NCBI RefSeq assembly: GCF_014649855.1
Contig: NZ_BMTV01000042.1
Location: forward strand, 1 to 53,081
Reading direction: 5' to 3'
From: Streptomyces roseolus
GTDB taxonomy: Bacteria; Actinomycetota; Actinomycetes; Streptomycetales; Streptomycetaceae
Length of the DNA stretch: 53,081 nt
Part shown: positions 23,849-32,210 of the stretch, piece after piece
Position numbering within the stretch: the first letter of the stretch is position 1
Layout of the letters: every line of letters starts with the position of its first letter
Notes under the pieces: model-generated
Told to the model about the DNA's origin: nothing
Seen by the model: the letters and a program-made list of their open reading frames with translations, nothing else
Database searches by the model: none
Made by a program: the position numbers and the translations under genes

Positions 23849-24751
23849 TCAGTCGGCGTGCGGGTGCCCCGCCTCCCGCAGCGCCTCGACGACCGCGCGC
23901 AGGGAGGGCCGGCGGCCGGCGTCGGTGCGCCAGGTGGCGTAGATGTGCCGGCGCACCTGCTGGCGCACGGGCACGCAGACGACCCCTTCGGGGTGTGGCC
24001 TGCCGAGCCGGGGCGTGACGCAGACGCCGAGCCCCGCGGCGACGAGCGCGAGCTGGGTGTGGTGTTCGCCGGCGAAGTGCGCGATGCGGGGTTCGATGCC
24101 CTGGGAGCGGAGGGTGAACATCAGCCAGTCGTGGCAGAACTCGCCCTCCGGCCAGGACACCCACTCCTCGTCGGCGAAGTCCGCCAGGTCCACCGCCTCC
24201 CGGTCGGCGAGCCGGTGACCGGCCGGCAGGGCCACGTCCGCGGCGTCGTCGAGCAGATGGGCCCGCTCCAGCTCGCCGGGGACCGGCGCCCGGCGGTTGC
24301 TCCAGTCCAGGACGATCGCCAGGTCGGCGTCGCCGCGCAGCACCGCCCGCACCCCCTGCTCGGGTTCGAACTCGGCGGTGCGGACCCGCAGGTCGGGGTG
24401 GCGGGCGCGCAGCGCGGCGAGGGCGGCGGGGAAGAGGCCTCGGGCGGCGGTCGGGAAGCCGACCAGTCGCACCTCGCCGACGACCTGGCCGCGCCGGGCC
24501 TCGATGTCGGCCTGGGCGAGCTGGACGTGGGAGAGGATCCGGGCGGCGTGCTCGGCGAGCAGCAGGCCGGCGTCGGTGAGCCGGACTCCGCGCCCGTTCT
24601 TGGCGAGGAGCCGCTGGCCCACCTCGCGCTCCAGCTTGGACAGCTGCTGGGAGACGGCGGAGGTCGTCACGTGCAGACCGTCGGCGGCGCCGCTGACGGA
24701 GCCGTGCCGGGCGACGGCGTCGAGGGTGCGCAGGCGCTCCAGGTTCAACAT
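23849..24751 (-). CDS. LysR-family transcriptional regulator
   Basis: A 300-residue LysR regulator. The winged helix is LERLRTLDAVARHGSVSGAADGLHVTTSAVSQQLSKLEREVGQRLL (4-49), and the substrate-binding domain starts near residue 92 (VRLVGFPTAARGLFPAAL). It ends 15 bp from the convergent PNPOx gene. The ATG at 24751 has no recognisable ribosome site and sits about 8-10 bases from a TAGCAT -10-like box, so the message may be leaderless. It is divergent from an EamA transporter gene across 73 bp containing AGCAATGCT (24755-24763), which makes that transporter its likely target. Confidence 0.92.
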   Translation of the reverse strand: MLNLERLRTLDAVARHGSVSGAADGLHVTTSAVSQQLSKLEREVGQRLLAKNGRGVRLTDAGLLLAEHAARILSHVQLAQADIEARRGQVVGEVRLVGFPTAARGLFPAALAALRARHPDLRVRTAEFEPEQGVRAVLRGDADLAIVLDWSNRRAPVPGELERAHLLDDAADVALPAGHRLADREAVDLADFADEEWVSWPEGEFCHDWLMFTLRSQGIEPRIAHFAGEHHTQLALVAAGLGVCVTPRLGRPHPEGVVCVPVRQQVRRHIYATWRTDAGRRPSLRAVVEALREAGHPHAD

Positions 24752-24824
24752 GTAAGCAATGCTAAGCGAAAGGGTCGAGACAATCTCGCTTGTCCTACGA
24801 GGTCGTCGCCGTCACCCTGAGTGC

Positions 24825-25844
24825 ATGACCCGAGAAGCCGCCCCCGCCCGCTCCCCCTCGCCGCTCCTGGACTGGCGCGTCCGCTTCGGCCTGCTGGCCC
24901 TGATCTGGGGCTTCAGCTTCCTCTTCATCAAGGTGGGCACCGACGGCTTCGCGCCTTTCCAGGTGACCTTCGGCCGGCTGCTGTTCGGTACGGCGGTGCT
25001 GGCCGTGGCGCTGGTCGTGAAGCGGGACCGGCTGCCGCGCGGCGCCCGGACCTGGGGTCATCTGGCGGTGGCGGCGTTCCTGCTGAACGCGCTGCCGTTC
25101 TCGCTCTTCGCGTACGCGGAGCTGACGATCCCGTCGACGCTGGCGGGGATCTGCAACGCGACGACCCCGCTGTGGGGCATGGTCCTCTCCCTGGTGGCGC
25201 TCTCGGAGGACCGGCCCACCCGGGTGCGGGCGGCGGGCCTCGGCATCGGCTTCGTCGGCGTCCTGACGGTGCTCGGCGCGTGGCAGGGCTTCTCGGGCCT
25301 CGACGTCACGGGCACGGCGCTGGCCCTGCTCGCCTCCTTCAGCTACGCGGTCGGCTGGATCCACGTCCGCCGCACCCTGAGCGGCACGGGTGCCTCGCAC
25401 CTGTCCCTGGCGACCGCCCAGGTCGGCACGGCCACCCTGCAACTGGCCCTCGTCACCCCCTTCTTCACCACGCTCCCGGACTCCGTCGAGCTCCTGCCGC
25501 TCCTCGCGGTGATCGCCCTCGGCGCCCTCGGCACCGGCTACGCGATGCTGCTCCAGTACGGCGTGGTCGCGGAGGTCGGCCCGACGACGGCCTCGATGGT
25601 CACGTACTTCATCCCCGTCATCGCCACGGCGGCGGGCGTCGTCTTCCTGGACGAGCACCTGGCCTGGAACACCCCCGTGGGCGCCGCCGTCGTCCTCCTG
25701 GGCGCCGCCCTCACCCAGACCCGCGCCTCCCGCCGCACCCCGGCCCCCACACGTCAGACGGCGGCCCTCAGCACCCCCGCGGTCTCCGCCGCGGAGGCGG
25801 CGAACTCCTCGAACCCGAGGTTGCCGAGCTCCAGGTCGACGTGA
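24825..25844 (+). CDS. EamA/DMT-family transporter
   Basis: A 339-residue membrane protein with ten predicted helices in two EamA repeats: LLALIWGFSFLFIKVGTDGFAPFQVTFGR opens the first, and LALLASFSYAVGWIHVRRTLSG the second. VTYFIPVIATAAGVVFLDEHLAWNTPVGAAVVLLGAALTQ is the hallmark ending. The C-terminal 40 residues after TRASRR are hydrophilic, and their codons overlap the 3' end of the convergent gene at 25754 by 91 bp. ATG 24825 starts MTREAAPARS. Probable efflux of a metabolite or amino acid controlled by the divergent LysR regulator. Substrate unknown. Confidence 0.9.
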   Translation: MTREAAPARSPSPLLDWRVRFGLLALIWGFSFLFIKVGTDGFAPFQVTFGRLLFGTAVLAVALVVKRDRLPRGARTWGHLAVAAFLLNALPFSLFAYAELTIPSTLAGICNATTPLWGMVLSLVALSEDRPTRVRAAGLGIGFVGVLTVLGAWQGFSGLDVTGTALALLASFSYAVGWIHVRRTLSGTGASHLSLATAQVGTATLQLALVTPFFTTLPDSVELLPLLAVIALGALGTGYAMLLQYGVVAEVGPTTASMVTYFIPVIATAAGVVFLDEHLAWNTPVGAAVVLLGAALTQTRASRRTPAPTRQTAALSTPAVSAAEAANSSNPRLPSSRST

Positions 25845-26254
25845 ACCGTCGGGACGGCGGCCGGCGCGAGCCGGAACTCCCTCGGCGCCGGCGAGTCGAG
25901 GAGCTCCTGGTAGTACGCGGGATCGAGGCCGCTCTCGTCCTCCCACAGCGTGTCGACGGCGAGCAGCGCCCGCACCGGTGAGCCCATGGTGTGCCGGTCG
26001 GCGACGAAGACGACCCTCGGGCCGTCTTCGTCGTCCAGGGCCGCCGACACCTCCTCGACGCCCGCCCCCGCCCAGCACGGCGCGTCGAGCACCCGCACCT
26101 CGACGTCGGCGTCCCCGTCCGTCCGGCCGAGCTCCGCGAGCACCTCGCGCCACGCGGCGTCGTCGCCGAAGTCGGTCCGGACGACGAACGCCGCCCAGGT
26201 GTCCCATGCCTCGATCGCGCGCCGCGCGTCGTCCCGCCGTTCCCGAGCCGTCAT
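25754..26254 (-). CDS. DUF6924-like protein of unknown function
   Basis: A 166-residue acidic cytoplasmic protein. ATG 26254 is preferred because GGAGGG lies 7 bases upstream. The core reads AAFVVRTDFGDDAAWREVLAEL, VEVRVLDAPCWAGAGVEEVSAAL, GPRVVFVADRHTMGSP and LLAVDTLWEDE, the pattern I associate with DUF6924 proteins of actinobacteria. It ends FRLAPAAVPTVHVDLELGNLGFEEFA. No catalytic residues are evident. Its last 91 bp are antisense to the end of the EamA gene, an unusually long convergent overlap, and both frames have high-GC codon use there. The family call is from memory of the pattern. Confidence 0.7.
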   Translation of the reverse strand: MTARERRDDARRAIEAWDTWAAFVVRTDFGDDAAWREVLAELGRTDGDADVEVRVLDAPCWAGAGVEEVSAALDDEDGPRVVFVADRHTMGSPVRALLAVDTLWEDESGLDPAYYQELLDSPAPREFRLAPAAVPTVHVDLELGNLGFEEFAASAAETAGVLRAAV

Positions 26255-26282
26255 GCGGGAACCCTCCCACACCGGTCGGACA

Positions 26283-26302
26283 CCGCCCCGGCTCCGGGGC
26301 GG
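26283..26302 (-). terminator. Short GC hairpin after the MocR gene
   Basis: CCGCCCCG and CGGGGCGG form an 8-bp stem with a GCTC loop, 3 bp beyond the MocR stop codon. No T-run follows, as is usual for streptomycete terminators. Confidence 0.6.
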
Positions 26303-26305
26303 CCG

Positions 26306-27649
26306 TCAGCCGTGGGTGCGGGCCGGGGCCGGCCCCGCGGCCGCGGCGACGGCGTCGGCGAGGGGGGCGATGTCGTCGGGGGCGAGGGGGGAGACGGTGA
26401 GGCGGACGGCGGGTCCGGAGGCGATGCGGAAGCGGGCGCCGGGCGCGACCGCCCAGCCGGCGGAGAGCAGCCGTGCGACGGCGCCGGTCTCGTCGGCGAC
26501 GGGCACCCAGACGTTCATGCCGCTGCGCCCGTGCGCCTCGACGCCCCGCCGGGCGAGCGCCCGGACGAGGGCGTCGCGCCGCTCCCTGTAGGCGTCGGCG
26601 ACGGTCTCGGGGTCGACCGCGCCCGTGGTCCACAGGTGGACGACGGCCTGCTGGAGGAGGCGGCTGACCCAGCCGGGGCCGAGACGCTGCCGGCCGAGGA
26701 CCCGGTCGACGGTCTCGGGGTCGCCGGTGAAGGCGGCGATGCGCAGGTCGGGGCCGTACGCCTTGGCGACCGAGCGGACGAGCGCCCAGCGGTCGGTGAC
26801 CCCGGCGAGCGGCCGCAGCCGCCGGGTGACGATGCCGTGGCCGTGGTCGTCCTCGACGAGCAGCACCCCGGGGTGCGCGGCGAGCACCCGCCGCAGCTCC
26901 GCGGCGCGCTCGGCGCCGAGGCAGGCGCCGGTGGGGTTCTGCGCCCGGTCGGTGACGATGACCGCGCGGGCGCCGTCGCGCGTGACGGCCCGCTCGACCC
27001 GGTCGGCGAGCGGCCCGTCGTCGTCGACGGCGACCGGCACGGGCCGCAGCCCCAGGGCGGGTACGAGATCGAGGAGGCTGCCCCAGCCCGGGTCCTCGAC
27101 GGCGACGGCGTCCCCGGGCCTGAGGTGCACGGCGAGGACCCGCTCGATCGCGTCCAGCGAGCCGGAGGCGACGCCGACGGGTCCCTCGGGCACCCCGTCC
27201 GCGTCGAACGCGGCCCGGGCGAGCCGCGCGAAGTCGGGGTCGACGGGCGCCTCCCCGTACAGGCCGGGCCGCGCCGCGTACCGCCGGGCCGCCTCGGCGA
27301 AGGCCTCGCCGAGCGGCGGCAGCAGGGCCGGGTCGGGGTTGCCGCCGCCGATGTCCCGGACGCCCGGCGGCGCCTCGACGCGCAGCGAGTTGCGCGCGGT
27401 GGTGGCCGGCCGAGGACGCACCCGGCTGCCGCGCCGCCCGTCGGTCTCGATGACCCCGCGCTCCCGCAGGGTCCGGTAGGCGGCGGCGACAGTGTTCGGG
27501 TTCACCCCCAGCTCGGCCGCCAACTCCCGCATGGGGGGCAGCACATGGCCCGACTCCAGCGCCCCGGTCCCGACGCCCCGCTCCACGCTGGCGGCGATCT
27601 CCGATGCGCGACGACCCTCGATCCGATACTCTCCTAGCACAAAAGACAT
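26306..27649 (-). CDS. MocR-type regulator (GntR HTH fused to aminotransferase fold)
   Basis: A 447-residue fusion. Residues 1-80 are a GntR winged helix (ASVERGVGTGALESGHVLPPMRELAAELGVNPNTVAAAYRTLRERGVIETDGRRGSRV). Residues about 95-445 are a fold-type-I aminotransferase domain with PLP lysine in SVAKAYGPDLR and the conserved QNPTGACLG loop. Such MocR proteins sense PLP or amine adducts. The ATG at 27649 lies 3 bp from the TGCACTAGTGCA palindrome with no ribosome site; a GTG at 27640 is an alternative and the message may be leaderless. It is divergent from a PNPOx-fold gene, which is likely its target. Confidence 0.9.
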   Translation of the reverse strand: MSFVLGEYRIEGRRASEIAASVERGVGTGALESGHVLPPMRELAAELGVNPNTVAAAYRTLRERGVIETDGRRGSRVRPRPATTARNSLRVEAPPGVRDIGGGNPDPALLPPLGEAFAEAARRYAARPGLYGEAPVDPDFARLARAAFDADGVPEGPVGVASGSLDAIERVLAVHLRPGDAVAVEDPGWGSLLDLVPALGLRPVPVAVDDDGPLADRVERAVTRDGARAVIVTDRAQNPTGACLGAERAAELRRVLAAHPGVLLVEDDHGHGIVTRRLRPLAGVTDRWALVRSVAKAYGPDLRIAAFTGDPETVDRVLGRQRLGPGWVSRLLQQAVVHLWTTGAVDPETVADAYRERRDALVRALARRGVEAHGRSGMNVWVPVADETGAVARLLSAGWAVAPGARFRIASGPAVRLTVSPLAPDDIAPLADAVAAAAGPAPARTHG

Positions 27650-27651
27650 TA

Positions 27652-27663
27652 TGCACTAGTGCA
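27652..27663. promoter_or_regulatory. 12-bp perfect palindrome in the MocR/PNPOx divergent promoter
   Basis: TGCACTAGTGCA lies directly against the MocR start and 27 bp before the PNPOx ATG. It is embedded in AT-rich sequence unlike its surroundings (CATAAT reads as a -10 towards MocR). Likely operator for MocR autoregulation and control of the divergent genes. Confidence 0.65.
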
Positions 27664-27690
27664 ATATGAAGGGGCAAGGGAAGCAGAACC

Positions 27691-28395
27691 ATGAGCGCCA
27701 CCGACGGCCACGTCCCCACCGACGACCGCTACGCCCCCACCGACCGCACCGTGCCCACCCGCTCCCGGAAGCGCGCCTCCTACGACCGGGCGGTCGTGCA
27801 CGCGATCCTCGACGAGGGGTACGTCTGCCACCTCGGCTTCGTGCGCGACGGCGCCCCCGTCGTGCTCCCGACCCTCTACGGCCGGATAGGCGAGCGGCTG
27901 TACGTCCACGGCTCCACCGGCTCCCGCCCGCTCCGCATGGCCGCCGCCCCGAAGCCCGGCACCGTCGCCGAGGACCCCGGCCTCCCGGTCTGCCTCACCG
28001 TCACCCACGTCGACGGCCTGGTCCTCGCCCGCTCCGCCTTCCACCACTCCCTCAACTACCGCTCGGTCGTCGTCCACGGCACCGCCCACCAGGTCACCGA
28101 CCCCGAGGAGCTGCGCGCGGCGCTCGACGCGCTCGTCGACCAGGTCGTCCCCGGCCGCGCCGCCGACGCGCGGCCGGCCGACGCCAAGGAGCTGGCCGCC
28201 ACCGCCGTCGTCCGGCTCGACCTGGAGGAGGTCTCCGCCAAGATCCGCACCGGCGGCCCCAACGACGACCCCGCGGACCTGGCCCTGCCGCACTGGGCGG
28301 GCGTGGTCCCGGTCGCCCCGCGCACCGGCGCCCCCGTCCCGTCGGCGGACCTGGACCCGTCGATCGCCCCGCCCGCCTACCTGACCGCGCTCTGA
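27691..28395 (+). CDS. PNPOx-fold (Pyridox_ox_2/NimA-like) flavoprotein
   Basis: A 234-residue protein with a disordered 25-residue leader, then RSRKRASYDRAVVHAILDEGYVCHLGFVRDGAPVVLPTLYGRIGERLYVHGSTGSRPLR, the FMN-binding split-barrel start. VCLTVTHVDGLVLARSAFHHSLNYRSVVVHG is the second typical block. Proteins of this type bind FMN and often follow MocR regulators. The start ATG 27691 has AAGGG-type sites upstream. It runs into the PaiB-like gene with a 10-bp gap, probably one transcript. The reaction is unknown; B6-vitamer oxidation or nitroreduction are family possibilities only. Confidence 0.88.
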   Translation: MSATDGHVPTDDRYAPTDRTVPTRSRKRASYDRAVVHAILDEGYVCHLGFVRDGAPVVLPTLYGRIGERLYVHGSTGSRPLRMAAAPKPGTVAEDPGLPVCLTVTHVDGLVLARSAFHHSLNYRSVVVHGTAHQVTDPEELRAALDALVDQVVPGRAADARPADAKELAATAVVRLDLEEVSAKIRTGGPNDDPADLALPHWAGVVPVAPRTGAPVPSADLDPSIAPPAYLTAL

Positions 28396-28405
28396 GGACC
28401 ACCCG

Positions 28406-29059
28406 ATGCTCATCCACCCCTGGGACGCCGCCGCCGACGAGACCGAGTGGCGGGAGTGGCTCGCCCGCCACGACTTCGGCCAGATCGCCGCCAACGGCCT
28501 GCCCGGCGAGCCGCCCCTGGTGCAGCCCGCGCACTTCCGGTACGAGGCGGAGCCGGGCCCGTACGGCCGCGTCCTCACCCACCTCGCCCGCCCCAACCCG
28601 CTGTGGCGCGCCCTGGAGGCGAACCCGCGGGTCCTGCTCAGCGTCGTCGACGACTACGTGTACGTCCCCGGCACCTGGACGGCGCCCGAGGGCACGCCCC
28701 CCGAGCACGGGACCCCGACCTCGTACTACGCCGCGGTGCAGCTGCACTGCGTCGCCCGCGTGGTGGACGACCCGGCGGAGAAGGCCGAGCTGCTGAACCG
28801 GCAGGTCGGCCACTTCCAGCCGGACGGCGGGACCGCGCCCGTCGTGCCCGGCGAGGGCCCCTTCGGGCGGATGCTGCCCGGCATCCGGGGGCTCGTCCTG
28901 GAGGTGTCGGAGGTGCGCGCCAAGTTCAAGTACGCGGGCAACAAGGCGCCCGAGGTGCGGCGCCGGGTCTCGGCCCGGCTCGCGGAACGGGCCGGCCCGG
29001 GCGACCTCGCCGCCCGGGCCCACCAGCTCCGCCGGTCGGCCGCGGGGACCGACGGCTGA
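28406..29059 (+). CDS. PaiB-family FMN-binding regulator-like protein
   Basis: A 217-residue protein of the PaiB family (FMN-binding negative transcriptional regulator). LIHPWDAAADETEWREWLARHDFGQIAANGL is the start, FRYEAEPGPYGRVLTHLARPNPLWRAL holds the FMN-binding histidine region, and YVYVPGTW/SYYAAVQLHCVARVV matches the YVPTWNY area. The KFKYAGNK motif replaces the common KLSQNR. A GAGG ribosome site precedes ATG 28406. With the PNPOx-fold gene it forms a two-gene flavin operon divergent from MocR. In Bacillus PaiB affects protease and sporulation genes; a regulatory role here is not shown. Confidence 0.85.
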   Translation: MLIHPWDAAADETEWREWLARHDFGQIAANGLPGEPPLVQPAHFRYEAEPGPYGRVLTHLARPNPLWRALEANPRVLLSVVDDYVYVPGTWTAPEGTPPEHGTPTSYYAAVQLHCVARVVDDPAEKAELLNRQVGHFQPDGGTAPVVPGEGPFGRMLPGIRGLVLEVSEVRAKFKYAGNKAPEVRRRVSARLAERAGPGDLAARAHQLRRSAAGTDG

Positions 29060-29082
29060 GCCGTCGGCCCGGGCCGCCGGCG

Positions 29083-30093
29083 CTACACGGCCGCGGGCTC
29101 GACGGCCCTGCGCCGCCGCGCCGCCGTCCCGGCCTCCGCGAGGGCGAGCCCGGTGACGGCCGCGAGCAGCAGCACGGTGCCGAGCACGGTCGTGGCCGTC
29201 AGCTCCTCGTCGAGGAGGGTGACGGCGAGGAGCGCGGCGCTGACCGGTTCCAGGAGCATGATCACGGAGACGGTGGCGGCCCGGACCACCGCCGCGCCCG
29301 CGAAGTACAGCGCGTAGGCGAGGGCGGTCGGGATGGCCGCCACGTACAGCAGCAGGAGCAGCAGCCGGACGGCGTCCTCGGTGTGCGGGAGCAGCCCCTC
29401 GACGACCGCCAGGGGCAGCACGACGAGCGCGGAGGCGCCGAAGGTCCACGCGGTGCTCGTGAGCGAACCGGCCTCGCCGGCGCCGTCCCGGCCAAGCCAC
29501 CGGGTCAGCAGGGTGAGGGCGGCGAATCCGGCGGCGGACAGCACCGCGTACCCGACGCCGGCGAGCCGGACCTCCGCTCCCCCGCCGCCGAGGACGAGGA
29601 CGACGAGCCCGGCGAGCGCTCCGACGACGGCCGCGAGGCCGCCGAGCCCGAGGCGCTCGCCCATGGTGACGCGGGCACCGACCGCGATGAGGACGGGCCC
29701 GGCGCCGAGGGTCACGACGGTGCCGACGGCGAGCCCGGTGGACTCGACGGCGGCGAAGTAGGCGGTCTGGAAGACCGCGAGCCCGACGCCGGTGCCGACG
29801 ATCCGGATCAGCCGCGTCCGGCGCGTCTCGGCGACCGCCGCGGCGGCGCGTCCGGACGGGCGCGGCCGCCGCTTCCACAGCCGGCGCAGCGCGGGGACGG
29901 CGAGGAGCAGCAGGAGCCCGCCGGCGCAGCGCCAGAAGGAGAGGGCGAGGGGGCCCATGTCGCTGTTCCGGAAGACGAGGGAGCCGGCGGCGCCGGCGGT
30001 GCCCCAGGCGATGCCGGCGACGACGAGGTGGACCAGGCTCCGCCCGACGGACAGGGCGGGGTGCGCGGCAGGGAGGGACTGCGGGTTCGACAC
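29083..30093 (-). CDS. EamA/DMT-family transporter
   Basis: A 336-residue membrane protein with about ten helices: VHLVVAGIAWGTAGAAGSLVF opens the first half, LAGVGYAVLSAAGFAALTLLTRWLG the second, and MLLEPVSAALLAVTLLDEELTATTVLGTVLLLAAVTGLAL ends it. A basic cytoplasmic loop (LWKRRPRPSGRAAAAVAETRRTRL) lies between helices 2 and 3. GTG 30093 has GGAG 8 bases upstream. It converges with the PaiB-like gene (23-bp gap). Substrate unknown; members export amino acids, purines or drugs. Confidence 0.9.
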   Translation of the reverse strand: MSNPQSLPAAHPALSVGRSLVHLVVAGIAWGTAGAAGSLVFRNSDMGPLALSFWRCAGGLLLLLAVPALRRLWKRRPRPSGRAAAAVAETRRTRLIRIVGTGVGLAVFQTAYFAAVESTGLAVGTVVTLGAGPVLIAVGARVTMGERLGLGGLAAVVGALAGLVVLVLGGGGAEVRLAGVGYAVLSAAGFAALTLLTRWLGRDGAGEAGSLTSTAWTFGASALVVLPLAVVEGLLPHTEDAVRLLLLLLYVAAIPTALAYALYFAGAAVVRAATVSVIMLLEPVSAALLAVTLLDEELTATTVLGTVLLLAAVTGLALAEAGTAARRRRAVEPAAV

Positions 30094-30292
30094 GTGGTTT
30101 CTCCGTGAAGACGGTCGTCCGTGCGGACGGACCGGGGTGAAGGGTGGTCGCCTGCTCCGCGCGCGGGCAGCGACGGACCGCTCGGGGGCGAGGTGTCGCC
30201 CGCCCGAGCCCGGTCGGTCGTCTTCGGGAGGAAGGAGCCGCGCGCGCTAGGCGACGGGCGGCGGAAGTACGGTCGCGTGCATGGCCGTCACC

Positions 30293-31291
30293 CTACGGGG
30301 TGGTCCTCCCGCCGGACAACTGCCCCTCCTGCCCGGCCGGGAGGCCCGCGCCGTCGGAGCCGGCGACCGGCCCCTCGGGCGGGGACTTGGGGGCGGCGGA
30401 CTGGGCGATGAAGGCGCCGACGAGGACGAGCGCGCCGCCGGCGAGCTGCGGGGCCTCCAGGTGCTCGCCGAGCAGCACCCAGGCGAGGACGGTCGCGACG
30501 ACCGCCTCCAGGCAGGCGACGACCCCGGCGACCTGCGGCGAGAGCCGGCGCACCGAGACGACGCCGGTGACGTAGGCGAGGACGGTGGCGATGAGGACGA
30601 TCCAGCCGAGCAGCGTCCAGGCCGGCACGGAGCTCCCGCCGAGGTCTGCACGGCCGGCCAGGACGGAGGTGTCCATGCCCCACGGGCGGGCGATCACGGT
30701 GAGCACGAGCGCGCCGATGAGCAGTCCGTACGCGATCACCCCGAGCGGGTCGGCGGGTTCGGCCTCGTCGGTGCCCTGGTCGGAGAGGACGAAGTAGCCG
30801 ACCTGGCAGCAGGCGGCGGCGAGCGCGAGCAGCAGTCCGAGGAGGTCGAAGCTCAGCCCGGACCAGACCTGGACGACACAGGCGAGACCGCCGACGGCGA
30901 GCACCACGCCGAGGGCCGCGGCGCGGGTGACCGGCCGCCGCTGGACGAAGCGGACCCAGCCGAGGACGAGGGCCGGGGCGAGGTACTCGATGAGGAGGGC
31001 GACGCCGACCGGGATCCGGGAGATCGAGGCGAAGTAGAAGGCCTGGACGCCGGCGACGGCGAGGAGGCCGAAACCGGTCAGGAGGCCGGGCTTGCGGCGC
31101 AGCAGGTCCCGGTGGCGCCAGGCCACGGGCAGCATGACGAGTGCGGCGCCGGCCACCCGGAGCCAGACGACGTGGAGCGGATCGAGTCCTGCCTCGATCA
31201 GCGGCTTGGCCGCCACTCCCGAACCACCGAATGCGAAGGCCGAGGCCAGGGCGAGTCCCAGGCCGGCGCTTCTCCCCTGAGACGCGTGCAT
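30293..31291 (-). CDS. EamA/DMT-family transporter (RhtA-like)
   Basis: A 332-residue ten-helix protein: LGLALASAFAFGGSGVAAKPLIEAG at the start, FYFASISRIPVGVALLIEYLAPALVLGWV in the middle, and VSVRRLSPQVAGVVACLEAVVATVLAWVLLGEHL at the end, resembling threonine/homoserine exporters of the RhtA type. The C-terminal 40 residues are hydrophilic (SPPEGPVAGSDGAGLPAGQEG). ATG 31291. A 199-bp gap separates it from the next EamA gene; I see no regulator or terminator there. Two EamA genes in tandem suggest paralogues, but sequences differ enough that duplication is not recent. Confidence 0.9.
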   Translation of the reverse strand: MHASQGRSAGLGLALASAFAFGGSGVAAKPLIEAGLDPLHVVWLRVAGAALVMLPVAWRHRDLLRRKPGLLTGFGLLAVAGVQAFYFASISRIPVGVALLIEYLAPALVLGWVRFVQRRPVTRAAALGVVLAVGGLACVVQVWSGLSFDLLGLLLALAAACCQVGYFVLSDQGTDEAEPADPLGVIAYGLLIGALVLTVIARPWGMDTSVLAGRADLGGSSVPAWTLLGWIVLIATVLAYVTGVVSVRRLSPQVAGVVACLEAVVATVLAWVLLGEHLEAPQLAGGALVLVGAFIAQSAAPKSPPEGPVAGSDGAGLPAGQEGQLSGGRTTP

Positions 31292-31382
31292 CGGGCCATG
31301 ATGACAGGAGGCGGTCAGGCGCGTAACCCCTGTCGCACCTGTTGAGACGGCGCTCCGGGGAACCCCTCCCCGGCGCCGGAAC

Positions 31383-32006
31383 TCACCCCTCCGCGCTCCG
31401 CTCCGCCACCCCGTCGCCGGACGCCGGTTCCTCGCCGTCGAGTGCGCCGGCCGCGGACCCGCGCGGCGCGACGGCCGAGGCGAGCGCCACGGCGCGGGCG
31501 CCGAGCACCGGCGGGTCGATCCCGGCGTGCCGCAGCACCTCGCCGGCCCTGCTGGCGGGGTCGGCGGCGAGCCCGGCCAGCAGGTCGAGCCCGTGGGGCT
31601 GCTCCTCGCCGCGCGCGGCGGCCCGCCGCAGGGCCTCCTCCAGGGCGGCCGCCGCCGCGGGCGACCAGCGGGAGGTGCGGCGGCGCGCCCCCTCCCCGGC
31701 CCTCACGGCGGGCAGCGGACGCGGGGCGGCGTCGCCCTCGGCGGAGCGCTGCCAGCGGAGCCCGTATCCGATCGAGCGCTGGACGAGGTAGCCGAGGACC
31801 CGGGCGACCCGCTCCTCGCCGTCGAAGGCGGCGCGGGCCTCGGGGTCGGACTCGACCAGGGCGTGCAGCAGGTGGGCGGTGTCGACCTGCCGGTCGCCGT
31901 CCCGCAGGGCCCGGCGGCGGGCTGCGCCGAGCACGGTGGCGAGGAGCGGCGGAGGCCCGGCGGGAGCCGGGGGCGCGAAGGGGCGGGACGGGACGGAAGG
32001 GTGCAC
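31383..32006 (-). CDS. Stand-alone Clp N-terminal-domain protein
   Basis: A 207-residue protein with two degenerate Clp_N repeats: ARRRALRDGDRQVDTAHLLHALVESDPEARAAFDG (about 30-65) and WSPAAAAALEEALRRAAARGEEQPHGLDLLAGLAADPASRAGEVLRHAGIDP (about 113-165). There is no AAA ATPase domain, so it cannot unfold substrates itself. Such proteins occur widely in actinobacteria and may act as substrate adaptors or decoys for ClpC; this is inference. GTG 32006 has GAGGTGG upstream. A Pro/Ala leader and a Glu/Ala-rich tail flank the domains. Confidence 0.8.
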   Translation of the reverse strand: MHPSVPSRPFAPPAPAGPPPLLATVLGAARRRALRDGDRQVDTAHLLHALVESDPEARAAFDGEERVARVLGYLVQRSIGYGLRWQRSAEGDAAPRPLPAVRAGEGARRRTSRWSPAAAAALEEALRRAAARGEEQPHGLDLLAGLAADPASRAGEVLRHAGIDPPVLGARAVALASAVAPRGSAAGALDGEEPASGDGVAERSAEG

Positions 32007-32210
32007 CCTGCCACCTCATCAGCCGCGCCCGCGCGGGTCATCACACGGGAGAACCATGTCCGCGTCCCACCGGAGTCGTGCGCACCCGTGCGACTCCTCC
32101 TCCTCGGGGAGGAGATCCGGGCGATTTCCCTCGCGCGGCGCGCGCCGCCTTGCCTCGCGGCCCGATCGCAACCACGAGCCGCCGCCGAGCGTCCTTCCTG
32201 TGTGTTCTGG

